Below, piece after piece: positions 16,975-26,378 of a DNA stretch of 64,000 nucleotides. The notes below the pieces were generated by a model. It ran no database searches and was not told where the DNA came from. It worked only from the letters and a program-made list of their open reading frames with translations. The first letter of the stretch is position 1, and each line of letters starts with the position of its first letter. This stretch comes from Pseudonocardia sp. MH-G8. GTDB lineage: Bacteria; Actinomycetota; Actinomycetes; Mycobacteriales; Pseudonocardiaceae. A program made the position numbers and the translations under genes. The stretch is taken from positions 124,001 through 188,000 of the forward strand of contig NZ_NKYF01000011.1 of the NCBI RefSeq assembly GCF_002262885.1, given 5' to 3'.

Positions 16975-17754
16975 GTGGACGATCTGGCATCCGTGAACGG
17001 CATCATCGGCCGCGCCGACGAGATGACGATCCCGATCACCGACGAGGGCCTGCTGCGGGGCGACGGTGTGTTCGAGGTCGCCCGCCTCTACGCCGGGCGC
17101 CCCTTCGCCTGGGACGAGCACCTCACCCGGCTCGTGCGGTCCGCGGCGAACGTCCGGCTGGAGTTCGACCTCGACGCCGCCCGGGCCGAGGTCGACGCGC
17201 TGCTCGCGAAGGCCGGCGCGGTCGATGGCACCGTCCGGCTGCTGATCACGCGCGGCGGGCGCCGGGTGGCCGTGCTCGCCCCGCTCCCCGAGCAGCGCGC
17301 GAGCGTCACGCTGGGCACCGTCGAGTACGCCCCCACGCGCGTGCTCGACGCGGTCAAGTCGCTGTCCTACGCGGCCAACATGCTCGCCTCCCGGCTCGCG
17401 CGCGAGGCAGGCGCGGACGAGGCACTGCTCGTGACGCCGGACTGGCACGTGCTCGAGGCCCCGACGTCGGCGTTCTTCTACGTCCTCGGCGGTCGCCTGC
17501 ACACCCCGCCGCTGGAGGACCACATCCTCGACTCGATCACCCGCCGCCACGTCCTCACGCTCTCCCGCGTGGCCGAACGGAGCCTGGACCGCGCGGAGCT
17601 CCCCCGGCTGGAGGAGGCGTTCCTGGCCTCGACCACGCGCGAGGTCCAGCCGGTGGCCGCGATCGACGGGCGTGCGCTGCCCGCCGCCCCCGGCCCGCTG
17701 ACGGCCGCGGCCGCCGAGGCCCTGCGCCGCTACATCGACGCCCGGACCCGATGA
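16975..17754 (+). CDS. Class IV aminotransferase (aminodeoxychorismate lyase-like)
   Basis: A 259-aa PLP-dependent fold-type IV enzyme. It shows GDGVFEVARLYAGRPF near the N-terminus, the PLP lysine in AVKSLSYAANMLASR (about residue 126), and EAPTSAFFYVLGGRLHTPPL in the C-terminal half. Family members are PabC, branched-chain or D-amino-acid aminotransferases; the short length and motifs favour the PabC-like branch. GTG 16975 lacks a strong ribosome site and GTG 16993 is an alternative. It is probably cotranscribed with the LLM gene. Confidence 0.8.
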   Translation: MDDLASVNGIIGRADEMTIPITDEGLLRGDGVFEVARLYAGRPFAWDEHLTRLVRSAANVRLEFDLDAARAEVDALLAKAGAVDGTVRLLITRGGRRVAVLAPLPEQRASVTLGTVEYAPTRVLDAVKSLSYAANMLASRLAREAGADEALLVTPDWHVLEAPTSAFFYVLGGRLHTPPLEDHILDSITRRHVLTLSRVAERSLDRAELPRLEEAFLASTTREVQPVAAIDGRALPAAPGPLTAAAAEALRRYIDARTR

Positions 17755-17778
17755 TCGACGGCGGCACCGCCGAGCGGC

Positions 17779-17918
17779 CATGATCGATCCGAGATCCAGC
17801 TGATCGCCCCGGCGAGGGCGGAAAGCTCGAACTCAGACCGATCACGACCCGTTGATCCTTCCGAGATCCAGCTCATCGCCCCGACGAGGGCGGAAACCTC
17901 GACCTCGGACCGATCATG
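17779..17918. repeat. Two direct copies of a 68-bp inverted-repeat element
   Basis: Copy 1 (17779-17846) and copy 2 (17851-17918) share most bases: an identical cgagatccagct, then atcgccccg-cgagggcggaaa cores. Each copy has imperfect 15-bp terminal inverted repeats (catgatcgatccgag at the left of copy 1; ctcggaccgatcatg at the right of copy 2). The structure resembles a short REP/MITE-like sequence. No coding capacity is evident. Confidence 0.8.
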
Positions 17919-17941
17919 GGTCATCTGCTCACCGCATCGGG

Positions 17942-18151
17942 TCAGCCCTCGTCGAGCCGGAACCCGATCTTCATGCCGACCTGGAAGTAGCTCACCCGGT
18001 CCTCCTGCACGGCCCCGCGGATCTCGGTGACCTCGAACCAGTCCACGTTGCGCAGGGTCTGCGTGGCGCGGCCGATGCCGTGGCGGATGGCCTCGTCGAG
18101 GCTGTTGGAGCTGCTGCCGACGATTTCTGTGACGCGGTACACATGGTCCAT
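17942..18151 (-). CDS. Dodecin family flavin-binding protein
   Basis: A 69-aa protein matching dodecin over its whole length: VYRVTEIVGSSSNSLDEAI at the start, the flavin-stacking Trp in NVDWFEVTEIRG (about residue 38), and a conserved end VSYFQVGMKIGFRLDE. Dodecins form a hollow dodecamer storing riboflavin or FMN (and CoA in some bacteria). ATG 18151. It is divergent from the M13 peptidase gene. Confidence 0.92.
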   Translation of the reverse strand: MDHVYRVTEIVGSSSNSLDEAIRHGIGRATQTLRNVDWFEVTEIRGAVQEDRVSYFQVGMKIGFRLDEG

Positions 18152-18210
18152 GCCGTGAGCGAACCACGGACGGCACCGGCGCGCCGGATCCGCGGGACGG
18201 GCAGGATGGG

Positions 18211-20181
18211 GTGGTGACCACCTCGACGCGCCCGGCGCACTCCGGCCTGGACCTCCGGTGGGTCGATCCCGCCATCCGCCCGCAGGACGACCTGTTCGGC
18301 CACGTCAACGGCCGCTGGTTGAGCTCGCACGTGATCCCCGACGACCGCGCGCAGGACGGCGCGTTCCGCGCGCTGCGCGACCGGGCCGAGGAGGACGTGC
18401 GCGCGATCGTCGAGCAGGCCGAAGGCGAGCCCGGCAGCGATGCCCGCAAGATCGCCGACCTGTACGCCTCCTTCATGGACGTCGAGCGGATCGAGGCGCT
18501 CGGCACCGCCCCGCTGCAGCCGCTGCTCGACGAGGTCGCGGCCGCGGGCGACAAGGCCGCGCTGGCCGCCGTGCTCGGGCGCCGGCAGCGGGAGGGGCGC
18601 ACGGCGCTGGCGGCCGCGTTCGTCAGCACCGACCCGAAGAACGCCGAGCGCTACCTCGTGCAGCTCGAGCAGTCCGGGCTCGGGCTGCCCGACGAGTCCT
18701 ACTACCGCGAGGACGCCCACGCCGAGACGCGCGCCGCGTACGTCGCGCACCTCGCCCGGCTGGCCGAGCTGGTCGGGCTGCCCGACCCGGCCGGGCTCGC
18801 CGAGCGCGTCATGGAGCTGGAGACCGCGCTCGCGGCCGTCTCCTGGGACCGCGTCACCAACCGCGACGCCGAGAAGACCTACACGCTCATGACGCTGCCC
18901 GCGCTGCGGGAGAACGCGCCGGAGTTCGACTGGGAGCAGTGGCTGGCGGCGTTCGACGCCCCCGCCAACGCCTTCGACGAGGTCATCGTGCGGCAGCCGA
19001 GCTTCGTGGCCGCGGCCGCGAAGCTGTGGGCCGAGCGTCCCCTGTCGCAGTGGCAGGAGTGGCTCGCCATCCGCACCGTCTCGGCGTGCGCCGACTACCT
19101 CACCGAGGCGATCGTCGAGGAGGACTTCGCGTTCTACGGCCGCACGCTGTCGGGCACACCGCAGCTGCGGGAGCGGTGGAAGCGCGGGGTCTCGGTCGTC
19201 GAGGGCGCCGTCGGTGAGGCGGTGGGCGCGCTCTACGTCGAGCGGCACTTCCCGGCCGCGGCCAAGGAGCGGATGGTCGAGCTCGTCGCCAACCTCGTGG
19301 AGGCCTACCGGCGCAGCATCTCCGAGCTGGACTGGATGAGCCCGGCCACCCGCGAGCGGGCGCTGGAGAAGCTCGGCAGGTTCACCCCCAAGATCGGTTA
19401 CCCGGACCGGTGGAAGGACTACTCCGCGCTGGAGATCCGGCCCGACGACCTGCTCGGCAACGCGTCGCGCGCCGCCTCCTGGCACACCGACTTCCAGCTC
19501 GCGAAGGTCGGCGGCCCGGTGGACCGCGACGAGTGGCTGATGACGCCGCAGACCGTCAACGCCTACTACCACCCGCGGCTGAACGAGATCGTGTTCCCGG
19601 CCGCGATCCTGCAGCCGCCGTTCTTCGACCCCGAGGCCGACGACGCGGCCAACTACGGCGGCATCGGCGCCGTGATCGGCCACGAGATCGGGCACGGCTT
19701 CGACGACCAGGGATCGAAGTACGACGGCGACGGCACCATGACCGACTGGTGGGAGACGGGCGACCGCGCCGAGTTCGACCGCCGCTCCCAGGCCCTGATC
19801 GCCCAGTACGACGCCCTCTCCCCCGCCGGGCTGTCCGGCCACACGGTCAACGGCGCGCTCACCGTCGGCGAGAACATCGGCGACCTCGGCGGCCTGACCA
19901 TCGCGATCAAGGCCTACGAGATCGCACGGGGCGGCGTCGAGGCGCCGGTGCTCGACGGTTTCACCGGGCTGCAGCGCGTGCTCATCGCGTGGGCGCAGGT
20001 GTGGCGGGCGGTCACCCGCGAGGCCGAGGCGGTCCGCAGGCTGACCATCGACCCGCACTCCCCGCCGGACCTGCGCTGCAACGCCGTCGTCACCAACCTC
20101 GACGCGTTCCACGAGGCGTTCGGCGTGCAGCCCGACGACGCGCTGTACCGGGAGCCCGGGCAGCGGGTGCGCATCTGGTGA
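18211..20181 (+). CDS. M13 family (neprilysin/PepO-like) zinc metallopeptidase
   Basis: A 656-aa peptidase of the usual bacterial M13 size. The zinc site VIGHEIGHGFDDQGSKYDGDG is at about residues 489-509, the third ligand in ENIGDLGGL (about 555), and the substrate motif NAYYHPRLNEIVFPA precedes them. No signal peptide or N-terminal helix is visible, so it is probably cytoplasmic and cuts oligopeptides. GTG 18211 (or the next GTG) follows cagga. Its stop overlaps the next gene's GTG by four bases. Confidence 0.92.
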   Translation: MVTTSTRPAHSGLDLRWVDPAIRPQDDLFGHVNGRWLSSHVIPDDRAQDGAFRALRDRAEEDVRAIVEQAEGEPGSDARKIADLYASFMDVERIEALGTAPLQPLLDEVAAAGDKAALAAVLGRRQREGRTALAAAFVSTDPKNAERYLVQLEQSGLGLPDESYYREDAHAETRAAYVAHLARLAELVGLPDPAGLAERVMELETALAAVSWDRVTNRDAEKTYTLMTLPALRENAPEFDWEQWLAAFDAPANAFDEVIVRQPSFVAAAAKLWAERPLSQWQEWLAIRTVSACADYLTEAIVEEDFAFYGRTLSGTPQLRERWKRGVSVVEGAVGEAVGALYVERHFPAAAKERMVELVANLVEAYRRSISELDWMSPATRERALEKLGRFTPKIGYPDRWKDYSALEIRPDDLLGNASRAASWHTDFQLAKVGGPVDRDEWLMTPQTVNAYYHPRLNEIVFPAAILQPPFFDPEADDAANYGGIGAVIGHEIGHGFDDQGSKYDGDGTMTDWWETGDRAEFDRRSQALIAQYDALSPAGLSGHTVNGALTVGENIGDLGGLTIAIKAYEIARGGVEAPVLDGFTGLQRVLIAWAQVWRAVTREAEAVRRLTIDPHSPPDLRCNAVVTNLDAFHEAFGVQPDDALYREPGQRVRIW

Positions 20182-20552
20182 CGCAGACCTGGGGCAGCGC
20201 CGAGTGCGCGGCGGCCTGGGGCGTCAAGCCCGCGACGTGGCTCGGCTACGTCTCGCGCGGGCAGGCCCCGGCCCCGCTCCCGGAGCCGGACGCGCAGGGG
20301 CGCAAGCGGTGGGACGCCGACGAGGTGCGTGACTACCCGCGTCCCGGCGCGGGGCGCAGCCGGGCCGGCGCCGGGGCCGAGGCGGATGCCCTGCTCGGGC
20401 AGATGCGGGAGGTCGCCGAGCGCCTGGAGGAGCTGCGCGGCCGCCAGCAGGAGCTGCTGACGACCGGAAAGCAGCAGGGCCTGGAGACGAGCGCGATGGC
20501 GAAGGCGCTGGGCATCTCGCGCCAGACGGCGTACGCCTGGCTGAAGGAGTAG
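20178..20552 (+). CDS. Small helix-turn-helix protein coupled to the M13 gene
   Basis: A 124-aa protein. The N-terminal 55 residues look like an excisionase/MerR-type winged helix (TWGSAECAAAWGVKPATWLGY and GRKRWDADEVRDY). A charged coiled-coil segment follows (EADALLGQMREVAERLEEL), and a second, resolvase-like helix-turn-helix ends the protein (AMAKALGISRQTAYAWLK). GTG 20178 overlaps the peptidase stop (GTGA). Two DNA-binding heads joined by a dimerising helix is the apparent layout; the target is unknown. Confidence 0.75.
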   Translation: MTQTWGSAECAAAWGVKPATWLGYVSRGQAPAPLPEPDAQGRKRWDADEVRDYPRPGAGRSRAGAGAEADALLGQMREVAERLEELRGRQQELLTTGKQQGLETSAMAKALGISRQTAYAWLKE

Positions 20553-20567
20553 TAGCGCCCTCCGCGC

Positions 20568-21791
20568 TCAGCCGCGGCGTCCGGCCTGGCGTCGCAGCTC
20601 GTTGCGGGCGAGCGCGTTCTTGTGCACCTCGTCCGGCCCGTCGGCGAACCGCAGGGTGCGGATGCTCGCGAACAGCTTGGCCAGCGGGAAGTCCTGCGAC
20701 AGCCCGCCGGCGCCGTGCACCTGGATGGCCTTGTCCACGATCCACTCCACCGTCTGCGGTGCGGCGATCTTGATGGCCTGGATCTCGGTGTGCGCGCCCT
20801 TGTTGCCCGCGGTGTCCATCAGCCAGGCGGCCTTGAGCGTGAGCAGCCGCAGCTGCTCGATCCGCACCCGGGCCTCGGCGATCCAGTCCCGGATCACGCC
20901 CTGCTCGGACAGCCGCTTGCCGAACGCCTCCCGCTGCGACGCGCGGTCGCACATCAGCTCCAGCGCCCGCTCCGCGACGCCGACCACACGCATGCAGTGG
21001 TGGATGCGGCCGGGGCCCAGCCGTGCCTGGGCGATCGCGAACCCGTCGCCCTCCTGCCCGATCAGGTTCGCCGCCGGCACCCGCACGTCGGCGAGCTCCA
21101 ACTCCGCGTGCCCGCCCTTCTCCCGGTCGTCGTAGCCGAAGACCTCCATCCCTCGCTTGATGGTCAGCCCGGGTGTGTCGCGCGGGACGAGGATCATCGA
21201 CTGCTGCTGGTGCCGCACCGCTTCGGGGTCGGACTTGCCCATGACGATGAAGACCGCGGCGTCCGGGTTGAGCGCCCCTGTGATCCACCACTTGCGGCCG
21301 TTGAGGACGTAGTCGTCGCCGTCGCGCTCGATCCGCGTGCTGATGTTGGTGGCGTCCGACGACGCGACGTCGGGCTCGGTCATCGCGAACGACGAGCGGA
21401 TCTCACCCGCGAGCAGAGGGTCGAGCCACTCCTTGCGCTGCATCTGCGAACCGAACATCGACAGCACTTCCATGTTGCCGGTGTCGGGGGCCGAGCAGTT
21501 GATCGCCGCCGGAGCGATGCCGGACCGCCCGGTGATCTCCGCCAGCGGCGCGTACTGCAGGTTCGTGAGGCCTGCGCCGTGCCCGCCGGGCAGGAACAGG
21601 TTCCACAGCCCGCGCGAGCGAGCGGCCGCGCGCAGCTCCGAGAGGACCGGCACCGTCGACCAGGCCCACCGGTTCTCCAGCGCGTCGAGCTGGTCGTGGA
21701 AGGTCTGCTCGGCCGGGTACACGGCCTCGTCCATGAACGTGAGCAGCTGCGCGCGCAGCTCCTCGGTGCGGGCGTCGAAGGCGAACTCCAT
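20568..21791 (-). CDS. Acyl-CoA dehydrogenase, ACAD10/ACAD11-like
   Basis: A 407-aa flavoprotein. It shows FAMTEPDVASSDATNI (FAD and substrate loop), the middle beta domain with WWITGALNPDAAVFIVMGKSD, and the C-terminal RFADGPDEVHKNALARNEL, a form typical of ACAD10/11-type enzymes. ATG 21791 follows gaggag. It is the last gene of the minus operon, after the SDR and an APH-type kinase. ACAD10/11 relatives work with such kinases on phosphorylated 4-hydroxyacyl-CoAs, so that reaction is likely here (inference). Confidence 0.88.
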   Translation of the reverse strand: MEFAFDARTEELRAQLLTFMDEAVYPAEQTFHDQLDALENRWAWSTVPVLSELRAAARSRGLWNLFLPGGHGAGLTNLQYAPLAEITGRSGIAPAAINCSAPDTGNMEVLSMFGSQMQRKEWLDPLLAGEIRSSFAMTEPDVASSDATNISTRIERDGDDYVLNGRKWWITGALNPDAAVFIVMGKSDPEAVRHQQQSMILVPRDTPGLTIKRGMEVFGYDDREKGGHAELELADVRVPAANLIGQEGDGFAIAQARLGPGRIHHCMRVVGVAERALELMCDRASQREAFGKRLSEQGVIRDWIAEARVRIEQLRLLTLKAAWLMDTAGNKGAHTEIQAIKIAAPQTVEWIVDKAIQVHGAGGLSQDFPLAKLFASIRTLRFADGPDEVHKNALARNELRRQAGRRG

Positions 21792-21822
21792 CACTGCTCC
21801 TCGATCTCGGGCCGGGTACCGA

Positions 21823-22575
21823 TCACCGTTCGCGGGTGAGCGTGACGCCGCCGTCGAGCACGACGAGCTCCCCGGTCATCCAGGACGCGTCCGCGGACAG
21901 CAGGAACGCCACCGCGCTGCCGATGTCCGCGGGCTCGCCGAGCCGCTTGAGCGGGTACGCCCGCGCGGCCTTCTCCTCGCCCTCGGCGTAGAGCGCCATG
22001 GCGAAGTCGGTCTTGACGACGGCCGGGGCCACCGCGTTGACGCGCACCACCGGCCCGAGCTCCACGGCCAGCTGCCGGGTCATGTTGATCAGCATCGCCT
22101 TGCTGGCTCCGTAGAACCCGATCCCCGGCGAGGACCCGAGCCCGGCCACCGAGGCGACGTTGACCACGGATCCGCCGTGCTCGGCCATCCACCCGTGGTA
22201 GGCCCGCTGCGTCCACGACAGCGCGCCGAGGCAGTTGACCTCGACGATCTTGCGCGCTGCGGCGAGGTCGAGGTCGATGAGCCGCCCGTACACCGGGTTG
22301 ATCCCGGCGTTGTTCACGAGGCAGTCGATCCGGCCGAACGCCGCCAGCGTCGCCTCGACCGCCGACTCCTGGTGCTCGGCGTCGTCGCCCTTCCCCGCCA
22401 CCGCGATCGCCCGTTCCGGGCCCAGCGCCGCGACCGCCTGGTCCAGCGGTTCCTGCTTGCGCGCGGTGAGGCACACCCGCCCGCCCTCGTCGACGATCCG
22501 CTGCGCGATCGCGAGCCCGATGCCCCGGCTGGCGCCGGTGACGATCGCGGCCTTGCCCTCGAACCTCGTGTCCAC
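21823..22575 (-). CDS. SDR family oxidoreductase
   Basis: A 250-aa classical short-chain dehydrogenase: TGASRGIGLAIA cofactor motif, NNAGINP, the active-site YGASK tetrad (with S in NVASVAG), and a C-terminal MTGELVVLDGG. GTG 22575 shares one base with the kinase stop (TAG-TG), so the genes are tightly coupled. In the LvaD-like model it would reduce a 4-keto group or oxidise a 3-hydroxyacyl-CoA; either is possible. Confidence 0.9.
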   Translation of the reverse strand: MDTRFEGKAAIVTGASRGIGLAIAQRIVDEGGRVCLTARKQEPLDQAVAALGPERAIAVAGKGDDAEHQESAVEATLAAFGRIDCLVNNAGINPVYGRLIDLDLAAARKIVEVNCLGALSWTQRAYHGWMAEHGGSVVNVASVAGLGSSPGIGFYGASKAMLINMTRQLAVELGPVVRVNAVAPAVVKTDFAMALYAEGEEKAARAYPLKRLGEPADIGSAVAFLLSADASWMTGELVVLDGGVTLTRER

Positions 22576-23603
22576 TAGCGACGTCCTCCCTGGTCGATGC
22601 TCTGCAGCCCGGCCGCCAGCAGCGGTTCCACGGCCCGCCCGACGGTGTCGAAGCCCTCCCCCACGGTCTGCCCCTGCTGGTACCGGTAGTGGATCCCCTC
22701 GCAGATCACGGCCGACTTGAAGTAGGCGAGCGCGAGGTAGAAGCCCAGCCGCGACAGGTCGCGCCCGCTCCGCTCGGCGTAGCGGGCCACGACCTCCTGC
22801 GGCGACGGGAACCCCGGTGCGGTCGCGACACCGCCGAGGAAGGTGCCCCCGAGCTCGTGGCGGCGCTGGTAGACCAGCAGCAGCCCGACGTCGGCCAGCG
22901 GGTCGCCGAGCGTGGCCATCTCCCAGTCCAGGACCGCGCGGATCCGCCCGTCGTGGACGAGCACGTTGTCGAGCCGGTAGTCGCCGTGCACGATCGCGGC
23001 GGGCTGCTGCTCCGGCACGCTCCCGGCGAGCAGTCGGTGCAGCGCGTCGGCCCCGGCGAGGTCGCGGCTGTGGGAGGCGTCGAGCTGCTGCTTCCAGCGC
23101 TTCACCTGCCGGGCGAGGTACCCGTCGGGGCGGCCGAAGTCGCCCAGGCCCACCTCGGTCCGGTCCACCGCGTGGAGCTCGGCGAGGGTGTCGACCAGCC
23201 GCAGGGCGAGCGCGCGGACCTCCTCCGGGCCGAACGGGGCGAGCTCGTCGGCCGTCCGGTACGGCACGCCCTCGACCTTCTCCATCACGTAGAAGGGCGC
23301 GCCGATCACGTCCGGGTCCGTGCACAGGACGAACGTCCGCGGCACCGGCACCGCGGTGTCGCGCAGGGCGGTGATCACGCGGTGCTCGCGGGCCATGTCG
23401 TGCGCCGTGGCCAGCACGTGCCCGAGCGGCGGCCGGCGCACGATCCAGGTGGTGTGCCCGTCGCCGACCTCGTAGGTCAGGTTCGACCTCCCGCCGGGGA
23501 TCACGAGCGCGTGCAGGTCGCCCCGCACCGTCCCCGGCCGGGCGGCGTCGAGGTGGGCGCGCAGGCGGGCGAGGTCCAGGCCCGGCGGGTCGAGCCCCGT
23601 CAC
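22575..23603 (-). CDS. APH-family phosphotransferase associated with acyl-CoA dehydrogenase
   Basis: A 342-aa kinase-fold protein: GGRSNLTYEVGDG glycine-rich loop, WIVRRPPLGH, MEKVEGVPY hinge, catalytic IVHGDYRLDNVLVHDG (HGDxxxxN) and metal-binding DWEMATLGDPLADVG. These match the kinase half of ACAD10/11 and LvaA of the Pseudomonas levulinate pathway, which phosphorylate the 4-hydroxyl of acyl-CoAs. It is encoded with the ACAD gene two genes downstream. GTG 23603 overlaps the CoA-transferase stop (GTGA). Not an antibiotic-resistance gene in this context. Confidence 0.85.
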   Translation of the reverse strand: MTGLDPPGLDLARLRAHLDAARPGTVRGDLHALVIPGGRSNLTYEVGDGHTTWIVRRPPLGHVLATAHDMAREHRVITALRDTAVPVPRTFVLCTDPDVIGAPFYVMEKVEGVPYRTADELAPFGPEEVRALALRLVDTLAELHAVDRTEVGLGDFGRPDGYLARQVKRWKQQLDASHSRDLAGADALHRLLAGSVPEQQPAAIVHGDYRLDNVLVHDGRIRAVLDWEMATLGDPLADVGLLLVYQRRHELGGTFLGGVATAPGFPSPQEVVARYAERSGRDLSRLGFYLALAYFKSAVICEGIHYRYQQGQTVGEGFDTVGRAVEPLLAAGLQSIDQGGRR

Positions 23604-24796
23604 CGGGTGCCCGCCGCGCCGGTGATCCCGGCCCCGCGGAGCCCGGCCACGTCGGCGGCGGAGTAGCCGAGCTCGGCGAGCACCGCGTCCTCGTCCTCGC
23701 CGAGCGCCGGCGACCGGTCACCGGGTCGGGCCGGGGTCCCGGTCAGGCGCAGCGCGGGCCCGGCCATGGGCACCGTCGCCCCGCCTGCCAGCTCGACGTC
23801 GTGGGTCATCCCGCGGTCGCGGACGTGCTCGTCGGCCAGCACGTCGCCCACCGACTGCACCGGCCCGCAGACCACGTCGGCTTCCTGCAGCACGTCGACG
23901 ATCTCGGCCGTGGTCCGCTCGCGCGTCCAGGCCGTGACCACGGGGTTGAGCTCGGCGCGGTGGTGCACCCGCCAGCGCGGCTGCGCGGCCTCCCGCTCCG
24001 CCCACTCCGGACAGCCGAGGATCGCGCTGAACCGCTCCCACATGCGCGGTGTCACGGGCGCGAGGTAGACCCAGCCGTCCGCGGCGGGGTAGAGCCCGCA
24101 GAACGAGGTGGGCAGCTCGCTGCCGAACCGGGTGGGTGCGAGGCCCGCGGCGGACGCGGCCACGTGGTGGCCGAGCAGGGGCAGCAGCCCGTCGAGCATG
24201 CCGACGTCGACGAGCTGCCCGACGCCGGTGCGCTCGCGCGCCGCGAGCCCGAGCAGCACCGCGATGGTGGCCTGCAGGGCGGCGACGTTGTCGGCGACGA
24301 ACGGCCCCGCGACGGTCGGCGGCCCGTCCGGGGAGCCGGTCATGTCGGCCAGCCCGCTCATCGCCTGCACGATCCCGTCGTAGGCGACCCACCCCGACTT
24401 CGGGCCGGTGCGCCCGAACCCGGTGACGTGCACGACCACGGTGCGCTCGTTGACCGCGTGCACGTCGTCCACGCCGAACCCGAGCTTCTCGGGCACGCCG
24501 GGCGCGTAGTTGGTGACCAGCACGTCCGCCGTGCGCAGGAGGTCGTGCAGCACCTCCCGGCCCTGGGGGCGCGCCAGGTCGAGCGTGAGGCTGCGCTTGC
24601 CCCGGTTGTTGGCGGCGAAGTAGAGGCTGTCGCCCTCGTGCATCGGCCAGGACCGGCGGCCCTGCTCGCCCGTCCTCGGCTCGATCTTGACGACGTCCGC
24701 ACCGTGGTCGGCGAGGATCTGGCAGCACTGCGGGCCCGCGATGTAGTGCGCGATCTCGAGGACGCGCACCCCGTCCAGGGCGCTCATTCCGATCAT
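23600..24796 (-). CDS. CaiB/BaiF (family III) CoA-transferase
   Basis: A 398-aa family III CoA-transferase: ILADHGADVVKIEP, NRGKRSLTLDL, HVTGFGRTGPKSG, and the catalytic Asp in GVGQLVDVGMLDG as expected. ATG 24796 is chosen because gaggggg lies 6 bases upstream. It follows the biotin carrier gene by 11 bases and overlaps the kinase start. It probably loads the substrate acid onto CoA at the head of the pathway. Confidence 0.9.
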   Translation of the reverse strand: MIGMSALDGVRVLEIAHYIAGPQCCQILADHGADVVKIEPRTGEQGRRSWPMHEGDSLYFAANNRGKRSLTLDLARPQGREVLHDLLRTADVLVTNYAPGVPEKLGFGVDDVHAVNERTVVVHVTGFGRTGPKSGWVAYDGIVQAMSGLADMTGSPDGPPTVAGPFVADNVAALQATIAVLLGLAARERTGVGQLVDVGMLDGLLPLLGHHVAASAAGLAPTRFGSELPTSFCGLYPAADGWVYLAPVTPRMWERFSAILGCPEWAEREAAQPRWRVHHRAELNPVVTAWTRERTTAEIVDVLQEADVVCGPVQSVGDVLADEHVRDRGMTHDVELAGGATVPMAGPALRLTGTPARPGDRSPALGEDEDAVLAELGYSAADVAGLRGAGITGAAGTR

Positions 24797-24807
24797 GGTC
24801 GGCCCCC

Positions 24808-25023
24808 TCAGGACTCGACGACGGCGATGAGGTCGCCCTCCTGCACGGCGTCGCCCTCGGCCACGGCGATCCGGGCCAGGACACCGGCGGTCTCGGCGAC
24901 CACGGGGATCTCCATCTTCATCGACTCCAGCACGCAGATCTCGTCCCCGACGTCGACCGCGCTGCCCTCGGCTGCCACCAGCTTCCAGACGTTCGCCACC
25001 ATCTCGGCTCGGATCTCGGCCAA
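24808..25023 (-). CDS. Stand-alone biotin carboxyl carrier (biotinyl-domain) protein
   Basis: A 71-aa biotinyl domain. The biotin lysine sits in CVLESMKMEIPVVAE (SMKM rather than AMKM); the rest is the usual hammerhead fold ending GDLIAVVES. TTG 25023 is chosen because gaggagg lies 8 bases before it and the product then begins (M)AEIRAEMVANVWK, as in family members; GTG 25044, which overlaps the carboxylase stop, is the alternative. It carries CO2 from the adjacent biotin carboxylase to a carboxyltransferase, probably that at 33490. Confidence 0.85.
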   Translation of the reverse strand: MAEIRAEMVANVWKLVAAEGSAVDVGDEICVLESMKMEIPVVAETAGVLARIAVAEGDAVQEGDLIAVVES

Positions 25024-25040
25024 CTGCTGCACCTCCTCGA

Positions 25041-26374
<1,334 letters not shown>

Positions 26375-26378
<4 letters not shown>

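Noticed and set aside
17730..18629. Minus-strand frame reading through the inverted-repeat element
   Set aside because: It joins the repeats to the antisense of the M13 gene; dodecin explains the real coding part.
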